Assembly (NCBI GenBank): GCA_964526665.1
Contig: CAZGJL010000020.1
Span: 1-14,412, forward strand
Origin: M50B91 sp964526665
Lineage (GTDB): Bacteria > Patescibacteriota > Gracilibacteria > UBA4473
Length of the DNA: 14,412 nucleotides
Direction: 5' to 3'
In this document: in pieces, positions 1 to 6,199 of the stretch
How positions within the stretch are numbered: position 1 is the stretch's first letter
How the letters are laid out: the number at the start of each line of letters is the position of its first letter
Made by a program: the position numbers and the translations under genes
Notes under the pieces: model-generated
Seen by the model: only the letters and a program-made list of their open reading frames with translations
Databases searched by the model: none
What the model was told of the DNA's origin: nothing

Positions 1-218
1 GATTATTCTCTGTACAAGTGGCACTTCAAGGATATTTTGAAAAACATAAACAATTACCCAACTCTCTACAGGATTTGGTACCGGAATTCATTGATTCTCT
101 TCCAAGTGATCCCTTTGGAGAGTCTTTTGAGTATCTGCCACAAGAAAACTTGCTACGATCTGTGGGAGTTACCGATAGGTACGAAGAGCGGATTATGTAC
201 AAAATCAGGACGTGGTAA
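1..218 (+). CDS. C-terminal fragment of an unrecognised protein (pseudopilin-tail-like)
   Basis: The reading frame is open from base 3 to the TAA at 216-218, so only the last 71 or so residues of a gene that begins before the window are seen. The visible part has the pattern Y-F-E-K-H-K-Q-L-P-N-S-L-x-D-L-V-P, then P-S-D-P-F-G, then a short strand and S-V-G. This 'aa-x-h-x-P-xxL-x-L-vP ... DPF-G-xxx-Y ... SVG' layout is common at the C-terminus of type II secretion pseudopilin-like and related exported proteins, but the fragment is too short to assign a family. A GTG at 18 is in frame but is probably internal, because the frame continues to the window edge. It is read toward the tRNA gene, and I see no clear terminator between them. 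Confidence 0.55.
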   Translation, partial: LFSVQVALQGYFEKHKQLPNSLQDLVPEFIDSLPSDPFGESFEYLPQENLLRSVGVTDRYEERIMYKIRTW

Positions 219-243
219 TAATTCAAAAAAATTCAATTACAAT

Positions 244-271
244 TTGTCTTTTAAAACTTTCTGATTACTAT
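244..271 (+). promoter_or_regulatory. Candidate promoter of tRNA-Leu
   Basis: TTGTCT (244-249) and TACTAT (266-271) are separated by 16 bp and each match the sigma-70 consensus at 4 of 6 positions. Transcription would begin near 278, about 8 bp before the mature tRNA. The match is modest; position just upstream of the tRNA is the main support. Confidence 0.4.
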
Positions 272-285
272 CGAGCTACCAATTC

Positions 286-369
286 GCGCGGGTGGTGAAA
301 TGGTAGACACGCTGGTTTTAGGCACCAGTGCCGCAAGGCTTGGAGGTTCGAGTCCTCTCCCGCGTACCA
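286..369 (+). tRNA. tRNA-Leu (anticodon UAG), CCA encoded
   Basis: The 84-nt cloverleaf can be read directly. The acceptor GCGCGGG (286-292) pairs with CCCGCGT (359-365), with a G1-U72 wobble, followed by discriminator A366 and an encoded CCA (367-369). The anticodon stem CTGGT/ACCAG closes the loop TTTAGGC, giving anticodon TAG, which reads CUN leucine codons. The long variable arm (GCC-GCAA-GGC) is the class II mark of a leucine tRNA. The T arm has the loop TTCGAGT. The last 17 bases (353-369) recur exactly at 566-582. Confidence 0.97.
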
Positions 370-384
370 GAGATAAAATAAATA

Positions 385-416
385 CCTACTCCTTCATGGA
401 GTGGGGATTTTTTTTT
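385..416 (+). terminator. Rho-independent terminator after tRNA-Leu
   Basis: An 8-bp stem (385-392 with 398-405, one T-G wobble) with loop TTCAT is followed by nine T residues (408-416). It lies 15 bp after the tRNA CCA end, as expected for a monocistronic tRNA transcript. Confidence 0.85.
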
Positions 417-419
417 AAT

Positions 420-559
420 TTCTTGCACAGCAAGAATTACTCGAACCTCGTAGGTTCGATAATTTGCACCGAGTTCTAACGAGAATGCAAATAACTCTAA
501 CGAATTCCGAGTTGTCGGAATGAAGTGACGAGACCAGCAGCTGACCCCGCTCTGCGGGG
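420..559. other. Cluster of inverted repeats between tRNA-Leu and argG
   Basis: This part of the 370-816 non-coding stretch holds at least five perfect or near-perfect hairpins in about 140 bp. They are TTCTTGC/GCAAGAA (420-436, loop ACA); TCGAACCT/AGGTTCGA (441-448 with 452-459, loop CGT), extendable by AATTA/TAATT across one bulged C; ATTTGCA/TGCAAAT (462-468 with 486-492); ATTCCGA/TCGGAAT (504-510 with 515-521, loop GTTG); and CCCCGC/GCGGGG (545-550 with 554-559). TCTAACGA also occurs twice in direct orientation (475-482, 496-503). A minus-strand frame crosses it but has no protein-like composition. It may be a structured RNA, a REP-like palindromic element or the inside of a small integrated element. 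Confidence 0.6.
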
Positions 560-565
560 GAAGAA

Positions 566-582
566 TCCTCTCCCGCGTACCA
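566..582 (+). repeat. Exact 17-bp copy of the tRNA-Leu 3' end
   Basis: TCCTCTCCCGCGTACCA at 566-582 is identical to 353-369, the T-stem 3' strand, acceptor 3' strand and CCA of tRNA-Leu. The two copies are 213 bp apart in direct orientation. No complementary acceptor 5' strand (ACGCGGG or GCGCGGG) precedes the second copy, so it is not a complete tRNA. The arrangement resembles the att repeats left by integration at a tRNA 3' end, but no integrase gene is in the window. Confidence 0.8.
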
Positions 583-654
583 TGCTCTTTTACAAAAATT
601 TGACATACCCCTCTCTCTCATGACACACTGCGAAGGATGAAGGTTTATATTTTC

Positions 655-744
655 GTTTCACAACTACGTCGCCGCTCTCGCTAGAGCGCGGAACTTTTGT
701 AATTGAAATGAAACTTTCCCCGCTCTGACTTCGCGGGGTTTTTT
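655..744 (+). ncRNA. Possible small structured RNA ending in a terminator
   Basis: No protein is visible here. GTTTCA (655-660) and TGAAAC (709-714) are perfect complements and could close a helix around an inner hairpin, CGCTCT/AGAGCG (673-678 with 683-688, loop CGCT). A rho-independent terminator follows at 718-744. TATATT at 646-651 could serve as a -10, but I find no -35 at proper spacing; the TTGACA at 600-605 is too far away. It could equally be the 3' end of a longer transcript. The family is not recognised. Confidence 0.25.
718..744 (+). terminator. Rho-independent terminator upstream of argG
   Basis: CCCCGC (718-723) pairs with GCGGGG (733-738) across a 9-nt loop and is followed by six T residues (739-744). 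It ends whatever is transcribed from the 583-717 region before argG. A second, weaker hairpin with a T run (CCGT/ACGG, 766-769 with 775-778, then T779-785) follows. Confidence 0.75.
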
Positions 745-803
745 GTATGTAAAAAAACACGAATCCCGTACAAGACGGTTTTTTTATTAAAACATTATTT
801 ATT

Positions 804-809
804 TAAATT
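804..809 (+). promoter_or_regulatory. Candidate -10 of argG, 7 nt from the ATG
   Basis: TAAATT matches TATAAT at 4 of 6 positions and lies exactly 7 nt before the argG ATG, so the transcript would begin at the start codon. The -35 position falls in a T-rich run with no clear match. No Shine-Dalgarno sequence precedes the ATG. Support comes mainly from the same spacing at five other genes in the window. Confidence 0.25.
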
Positions 810-816
810 TTACAAA

Positions 817-2091
817 ATGAAAACAACAACATCATATCAAAAAGTCGCTTCTCATGAGGCGCATGCAGGAGAATTCGATACATGTCTTCTGCTTTATTCT
901 GGAGGTCTTGATACAAGTATTCTCCTTAAATGGATTCAAGAGCAATATAAATGCAATGTTATAACTCTTACTATAGACATTGGACAAACTGCTGATGATT
1001 TAAGTGCTATTAAAGATAAGGCGCTTTCTTTCGGAGCAAAAGAGGCCATTGTATATGATGCCAAAGATGAATTTGCTGATATTTTCCTTACCGAAGCAAT
1101 CATGGCAAATGCTGATTATCAAGGCGGATATGCCCTCAGTTGTCCTCTTGGAAGAGTTATGATTTCTAAAATTGCTGTAAAAATAGCAAAAAAACATAAC
1201 TGTATGGTTATCGCTCATGGCTGTACTGGAAAAGGAAATGACCAAATTAGATTTGAAGGATATATCACAACACTCGATCCTACTTTAAAAACTATTGCGC
1301 CCGTAAGAGAATGGGCCATGGGAAGAGATGAGCAACTTGCATATGCAGAAAAACACAATATCCCTGTTATTCAAAAAAAAGATTCCCCTTATTCTTACGA
1401 TGAAAATATGTGGGGAAATACTGGCGAAGGTGGTGAAATCGAAAATCCAGAACTAGCACCCATTGACGAGAAAATTTTGAAATGGTGTACCACTCCAGAA
1501 AAAGCTTGTTATAAAAATGAGGTGCTAGAAATTGAGTTTAAAAAAGGAAAACCTATTGCCCTTAATGGTGTAAAGAAAAAATTGAGTACTATTATTTTTG
1601 AATTAAATAAAATTGGTGGACAACATGGAGTTGGAGTCTTTCATTTGATTGAAGATAGAATTGTAGGCCTTAAGGTAAGAGGTGTATATGAAAATCCTGC
1701 TGCAAGCATCCTCATTGAAGCACACAAGAAATTAGAAAAACTTGTTTCAACCAGGGAAGAAAATGAGCTGAAATTATTTATTGATAGTAAGTGGGCTTAT
1801 CTTACATATGCTGCCAAATGGCACGATCCGGTGATGTATCACATTCATGCTTTTATAAATAGTCAAAACAAAAAAGTAACCGGAAAGGTTAAGATAAAGC
1901 TCTATAAGGGAAATATTACTGTCATCGCACTTTCTTCTCCGAACTCTCTCTTCGATCATAATCTTGCAACATTTAATAAAAATTCTGCATTTAATCAAAA
2001 TTCTTCGGCCGGATTCACTGAAATTTATAATTTAGCTCAAAAAACAGCTTTTAATTTACATGACGGGGAATCAGACCTTTATAAAAATTAA
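817..2091 (+). CDS. argG: Argininosuccinate synthase
   Basis: The 424-residue protein condenses citrulline and aspartate with ATP to argininosuccinate, the penultimate step of arginine synthesis, in the cytoplasm. The PP-loop ATP site YSGGLDTS lies at 27-34. The ArgG signature GCTGKGND-Q-I-RFE lies at 135-147, followed by P-V-REW (162-166), the YSYDENMWG stretch near 192-200 and R-G-V-Y-E-N-P-A (288-295). Length is near the family norm of 400-450. The N-terminal 20 residues precede the core fold and form an unusual leader; the ATG at 817 is kept because it has a -10-like hexamer 7 nt upstream. No argH or other arginine genes are in view, but argS follows after 83 bp. The gene looks more A+T-rich than argS (some 60-base lines near 30 % GC), so transfer is possible. 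ArgG-family assignment is firm; the pathway role here is inferred. Confidence 0.95.
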   Translation: MKTTTSYQKVASHEAHAGEFDTCLLLYSGGLDTSILLKWIQEQYKCNVITLTIDIGQTADDLSAIKDKALSFGAKEAIVYDAKDEFADIFLTEAIMANADYQGGYALSCPLGRVMISKIAVKIAKKHNCMVIAHGCTGKGNDQIRFEGYITTLDPTLKTIAPVREWAMGRDEQLAYAEKHNIPVIQKKDSPYSYDENMWGNTGEGGEIENPELAPIDEKILKWCTTPEKACYKNEVLEIEFKKGKPIALNGVKKKLSTIIFELNKIGGQHGVGVFHLIEDRIVGLKVRGVYENPAASILIEAHKKLEKLVSTREENELKLFIDSKWAYLTYAAKWHDPVMYHIHAFINSQNKKVTGKVKIKLYKGNITVIALSSPNSLFDHNLATFNKNSAFNQNSSAGFTEIYNLAQKTAFNLHDGESDLYKN

Positions 2092-2098
2092 ATTTTTG

Positions 2099-2121
2099 GG
2101 GCGGGATTTGATATCTCGCCC
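2099..2121 (+). terminator. Hairpin between argG and argS (terminator or attenuator)
   Basis: GGGCGGGAT (2099-2107) pairs with ATCTCGCCC (2113-2121) through one G-T wobble, with a 5-nt loop. It is followed by a broken T-rich stretch (TAATTTCTT) rather than a clean T run, so termination may be partial. A promoter candidate for argS starts just downstream at 2140. Confidence 0.45.
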
Positions 2122-2139
2122 TAATTTCTTAAATAAAAG

Positions 2140-2167
2140 CTGACAAACTCTCGTAATTTGTTACTCT
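2140..2167 (+). promoter_or_regulatory. Candidate promoter of argS, leaderless arrangement
   Basis: CTGACA (2140-2145, 5 of 6 to TTGACA) and TACTCT (2162-2167, TAnnnT type) are 16 bp apart. The -10 ends 7 nt before the argS ATG at 2175, so initiation would fall at or next to the start codon. There is no Shine-Dalgarno sequence. Confidence 0.4.
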
Positions 2168-2174
2168 CCAAACG

Positions 2175-3845
2175 ATGGAAAACCTTGTGATTACTTGGCT
2201 ACAGAAAACTTTTGATCAAGATTTTTGTTCAAGAATAGAATTTTCCCCTGTTCCACGGGGACAGAATGGTGATATTGCAATGAAATTTTTTCAGCTTACA
2301 AAAAGTGAGGGACAGTCCCCTGTTCAAATTGCTGAACGCATAAAAGAAGCCCTCTCTGGTTGCGATTTTATAGAAAAAACAGAACTGACTGGTCCATACC
2401 TCAATCTTTTTTTTGCATCAGAACAATTTTTCACAAAAGTACTGGAGTCTCCTCTCGAAGGAAATGTTTCTACTGGACAAAAGATTGTGATGGAATTCTC
2501 TGGACCAAATACAAATAAACCCCTCCATCTCGGACACATGAGGAATCATGCCCTTGGGATATCTGTATCAAACTTACTTGAAGCGGTCGGAGCAAGCGTT
2601 CACCGCGTAAACATTATCAATGATCGTGGAGTTCATATTTGTAAATCAATGCTCGCTTACCAAAAATGGGGAAACAATTCCAAGTTGAACAAAAAAAGTG
2701 ATCACTTCGTGGGAGACTGGTACGTACGATTTAATCAAGAAGAAAAAAAAGATCCTACTCTTCTCGATGAAGCAAAAGAGATGCTTGTGAAGTGGGAACA
2801 GGGAGATAAAGATGTAAAAAGTTTATGGAAAAAAATGTCTGACTGGGCACTAGAAGGACATGCCAAAACTTATGAACGCCAAGGCGTTACTTTTGAAAAA
2901 GAATACAAAGAATCTGATTATTACATGGCTGGACGAGATATCGCGGAAAAGGGATTAGAACAAGGCGTTTTCCAAAAACGAGAAGACGGCGCAATTGTAA
3001 TCGACCTCACCGATCAAGGACTCGATGAAAAAGTTATTCTCCGTGCCGATGGAACTTCTATTTATTTGACACAAGATTTGGCGGTCGCAACCGCTCGAAT
3101 GAAAGACTTCCAACCAGATCAATTGGTGTACGTTGTAGCAGATGAACAAAACTATCACTTCAAGGTATTGTTTTCTTGTCTGGATAAACTTAGCCTCATT
3201 GATCCAAAACATTTACATCACCTCGGATACGGACTAGTAAATTTGCCAGAGGGAAGAATGAAATCACGTGAAGGAACGGTTGTAGACGCCGATAATCTAA
3301 TGGACGAGCTTCAGGGTTTGGCTACAGAGGAAATTCGAAAACGTCACGATGATTGGGATGACAAAGAAATAAATGATACTGCCGAGAAAATTCAAAATGC
3401 TGCATGGAAATTCTTTTTACTCCAAACTTCACCAAAAAAAGGAATTACGTTTGATGCCCAGAAATCTATCGCTTTTGAAGGCGCCACAGGGCCGTATTTA
3501 CAATACGCTGCGGTACGAATTCAATCTATTCTACGAAAAGCCGAAAAACAGCCAAAAACGAACGTTGCTGAGCATTTGGGAGAAGAGGAAAAGATCCTCG
3601 GAGCCAAGATTCTTGCTTTCCCTGATACATTAAATCGAGCTGCAGAAAATTTGAACCCCACCTATGTTGTTACGTACTTACTAGAACTCGCACAAGACTG
3701 GTCGAGTTACTATGCCATAAATTCAGTTTTGAAAGCAGAAACTCCAGAACTCTGTGCTGCACGAGTTGCTTTAGCAGAAAAAGTTCTGAGTGTTCTTGAA
3801 CGAGGAATGAAAATCCTCGGATTTCAGGCACCAGAGAGGATGTAG
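2175..3845 (+). CDS. argS: Arginyl-tRNA synthetase
   Basis: This 556-residue class I synthetase charges tRNA-Arg with arginine. The N-terminal additional domain (about 1-100) has the G-D-I-A-M pattern that ends with T-G-P-Y-L-N. Next comes E-F-S-G-P-N-T-N-K-P (107-116) leading into the HIGH motif, here HLGH (118-121), then N-D-R-G (149-152). The KMSKS-equivalent is M-K-S-R-E-G (362-367), and the Lys is a known variable feature of ArgRS. The DALR anticodon-binding domain begins at E-G-A-T-G-P-Y-L-Q-Y (435-444) and runs to the end. Length is normal for the family. It is preceded by argG, which makes its substrate precursor; separate transcription is suggested by the intervening hairpin and the promoter candidate. 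It converges with the minus-strand gene ending at 3899, with 53 bp and no strong terminator between. Confidence 0.97.
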   Translation: MENLVITWLQKTFDQDFCSRIEFSPVPRGQNGDIAMKFFQLTKSEGQSPVQIAERIKEALSGCDFIEKTELTGPYLNLFFASEQFFTKVLESPLEGNVSTGQKIVMEFSGPNTNKPLHLGHMRNHALGISVSNLLEAVGASVHRVNIINDRGVHICKSMLAYQKWGNNSKLNKKSDHFVGDWYVRFNQEEKKDPTLLDEAKEMLVKWEQGDKDVKSLWKKMSDWALEGHAKTYERQGVTFEKEYKESDYYMAGRDIAEKGLEQGVFQKREDGAIVIDLTDQGLDEKVILRADGTSIYLTQDLAVATARMKDFQPDQLVYVVADEQNYHFKVLFSCLDKLSLIDPKHLHHLGYGLVNLPEGRMKSREGTVVDADNLMDELQGLATEEIRKRHDDWDDKEINDTAEKIQNAAWKFFLLQTSPKKGITFDAQKSIAFEGATGPYLQYAAVRIQSILRKAEKQPKTNVAEHLGEEEKILGAKILAFPDTLNRAAENLNPTYVVTYLLELAQDWSSYYAINSVLKAETPELCAARVALAEKVLSVLERGMKILGFQAPERM

Positions 3846-3898
3846 AAATCAAACTACAATCTTCAGTCTACAAGCTGTAAATAGTGAATGACAGAATC

Positions 3899-6199
3899 CT
3901 ATACCAAAAACTTTGCCTTCACTGTTCCGTCAAACTTTTTCAATATTTTTAAATCGGCAATGGTGATTTTTCCAATATATAAATCTTTGATATCTCCCCC
4001 ATTTGCCACAAATTTTTCAATAGCCCGTTCCCCGTTGAAATATGCCAAATCTTTCGTGAAAGCACCTGGCTTTGATTGATCTGCCGTTCCCCTTTTTGCC
4101 TTAACACATAATTTCCATGCTCCGTCATCGGATAATGAATAGGTTTGCTGAAGAATTTCAAATAAGGCTCTAAAACCCATTTTTTTTGCTAAAAATATTG
4201 CTACCACTAGCAATGCTGGAGTGAGAAATTTTTCTCCCAAAGATAACCCTAGTTGGTTCTGGTTATAAATAGCTAATCCTTCCTCCGTTTCCAAATATCC
4301 AGCTGTTCCTCGTTCAAATAATTTAAATGGCTGACGTTTCCCATTTTCAAAACGAAAAACATGTGTCCCAATTTCATGTGTCAACAATGCCTGCAATCGA
4401 TTAGTAGAAAATGTCGCATTTTTTCGAATCAATACTTTTCCCTTTTTCGTCACTTGCATATCTGCCACAGAATCTTCAATAATCGAGATCACCCAATGTC
4501 CAAGATTATTATCTTTACAAAACTCTGACACTACTGTTGATGCAGCTTTTGCATCTACAACAGGACTGTCATCAAGTGCATTTGCTGAATGTTTTTTGAG
4601 AAAAGCAACGGCTTCTCTGTACAACGGCGGGGTAACTTTTCCAAACAATTGTTCTGAATACCGTGAGAAATCCTTTGTTTCTCGTGCGGCCAAAAGATCT
4701 ATACGTTTCTCTAATTCTTTTATTTTATTTGTAAAAAGTGGAGCCAATGGATGTGATACCACTGGAAATCGTTTCAATTCCCGACGCAATCGATCATAAT
4801 CTAAGTCCCTCTGACGATAGGAAAATCGAGGCGTATAATCTGGATGTGAAAAAAACAGTTCTTTTTGTTCCAGTAAATTCCGCGGATTAAGAGCTGATAA
4901 TAACTTAATTTGATCATCTAATTCTGCTACCTTCTCATCTAGATTTCTTAACTTTCTCTCGTCCAGGTCTGCCGCAACAATCTCTGGCGTATGATCAACT
5001 TTTTTGTTCACGTCTATGAGAAAGTCTGTAAGAAATTTTCCAGCTAATATCAAGTCCTCTTCTCCTGTCTCCCCTACTTTTGCTGGTAATTTTAATCGCT
5101 GTTTCCCAATGGTGACGTCGATGAGCCCCTTTACTTCTTCTGATAATCGCTTTGAAATTATGTTCTCCGTAGCATTAAGATCTACTCGCGCAAGCACCGT
5201 TTCTGGAGTAGCTAAATTCAGTACCACTGATTCAATGGCACCAATTACCATCCGTTCTGGTCCTGTGTTTTCTACGGAAACTGTTTGTGCAAATAACTGC
5301 TTTGCTATCCTTGCTCCGTCTTCAGGCGATACGATTTTTAAATCTGCTACTTTTTTTAATCGTGGTTTTAGTGGAACTCTGTTTGCTACTTGAATTTTCA
5401 ACCCTGGTCGAGCATTTACTTCTAGAACTTTTATACCTGACGACGTAACAACAAAATCGCATCCAAGAAATCCAATTCCTGTCATGTGCTGAATTCGTGC
5501 TGAAGCAAGTAAAATTTCATCCCAAAAAGGAACTTCAAACCCCACACTAGATTCTCCGTTTGGTAATTTTTTTAAAAATTGAGAATGATACGCTGCTCCA
5601 ATTGTTTTCCCTGTAGACAAAGCTATCCCCATCCCATAGGCTCCCAATTCCATATTCGCCTTCCCGTCCGATTCTTCTGTTGGCACACGTAACATTGCCA
5701 AAACTGGAACGCGATTAAAGACGATCACACGAACATCCGGCAATCCCACTTCTGTTAAACGACGAAGCGATGGATGTGCGGACAAAACTTCCTCAAAAAT
5801 AACGCTATCGCGTACCCCAGAAATAGAATATTTTCCTTCAAGAATTTCTATGCAATGACGATAAACTGAATCGTAATCGAACTTTTCACCAGTAGGAGTG
5901 ATCCATTTCTTGTCTCTTTTCTTCATGAAAACATGAATCCCTCCACCACCAAATCCTTTATTTGGCTTGATAACAAACTTCTCTGGTAAGGCCTCAAGAA
6001 ATTCTGGTGTAAGTTGCGTATGGTTTTTTACGACATGAAATAATTTGGCTACTCCAATCCCTCGAGAAGAGAGAAAGTTTTTTGTAAAAATCTTATCATC
6101 AGCAAATTTTTTATCCGCATGCGAGTTGTGACGAGACACGTACTCAAGGTTTCGTGCATTCATCCCCAAAATCTGATTCGCTCGATTAAAAAAACTCAT
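3899..6199 (-). CDS. Fusion: RimK-related ATP-grasp ligase + retropepsin-like domain + DUF1704 (MATCAP/QEGLA) peptidase
   Basis: The 766-residue protein has three parts. Residues 1-305 are an ATP-grasp domain of the alpha-L-glutamate-ligase-related type: the ATP-binding I-K-P-N-K-G-F-GGGG (77-87), F-E-E-V-L (135-139) and the metal-binding E-V-N-A-R-P-G (260-266). Residues about 316-400 resemble the retropepsin-like 'ATP-dependent zinc protease' family: V-I-G ... A-R-V-D-L-N-A-T (337-344), then L-I-L-A-G-K-F-L-x(3)-L-I-D (383-396). The catalytic D-T/S-G is replaced by D-L-N, so it is probably inactive. Residues about 400-766 form the DUF1704 peptidase, with HEIGTH (608-613) and E-E-G-L-A (639-643) as zinc and catalytic residues. 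Eukaryotic members (MATCAP) are tyrosine carboxypeptidases. No signal peptide is seen, so it should be cytoplasmic. Its ATG overlaps the 7TM gene's stop (ATGA, 6196-6199), implying coupled expression. Domain calls are firm at both ends and moderate in the middle; the substrate is unknown. Confidence 0.85.
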   Translation of the reverse strand: MSFFNRANQILGMNARNLEYVSRHNSHADKKFADDKIFTKNFLSSRGIGVAKLFHVVKNHTQLTPEFLEALPEKFVIKPNKGFGGGGIHVFMKKRDKKWITPTGEKFDYDSVYRHCIEILEGKYSISGVRDSVIFEEVLSAHPSLRRLTEVGLPDVRVIVFNRVPVLAMLRVPTEESDGKANMELGAYGMGIALSTGKTIGAAYHSQFLKKLPNGESSVGFEVPFWDEILLASARIQHMTGIGFLGCDFVVTSSGIKVLEVNARPGLKIQVANRVPLKPRLKKVADLKIVSPEDGARIAKQLFAQTVSVENTGPERMVIGAIESVVLNLATPETVLARVDLNATENIISKRLSEEVKGLIDVTIGKQRLKLPAKVGETGEEDLILAGKFLTDFLIDVNKKVDHTPEIVAADLDERKLRNLDEKVAELDDQIKLLSALNPRNLLEQKELFFSHPDYTPRFSYRQRDLDYDRLRRELKRFPVVSHPLAPLFTNKIKELEKRIDLLAARETKDFSRYSEQLFGKVTPPLYREAVAFLKKHSANALDDSPVVDAKAASTVVSEFCKDNNLGHWVISIIEDSVADMQVTKKGKVLIRKNATFSTNRLQALLTHEIGTHVFRFENGKRQPFKLFERGTAGYLETEEGLAIYNQNQLGLSLGEKFLTPALLVVAIFLAKKMGFRALFEILQQTYSLSDDGAWKLCVKAKRGTADQSKPGAFTKDLAYFNGERAIEKFVANGGDIKDLYIGKITIADLKILKKFDGTVKAKFLV

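Noticed and set aside
600..605. TTGACA as a -35 element for a transcript into 620-740
   Set aside because: No -10 hexamer occurs 15-19 bp downstream; the nearest, TATATT at 646, is about 40 bp away.
415..621. Minus-strand open frame of 68 codons across the hairpin cluster
   Set aside because: It covers inverted repeats and the copied tRNA end, has no upstream signals and no protein-like pattern; the frame is open by chance.
5004..5393. Plus-strand open frame of 129 codons
   Set aside because: It lies wholly inside the fusion gene on the opposite strand, whose domains are clear; its Ser/Thr/Phe-rich composition is that of an antisense shadow.
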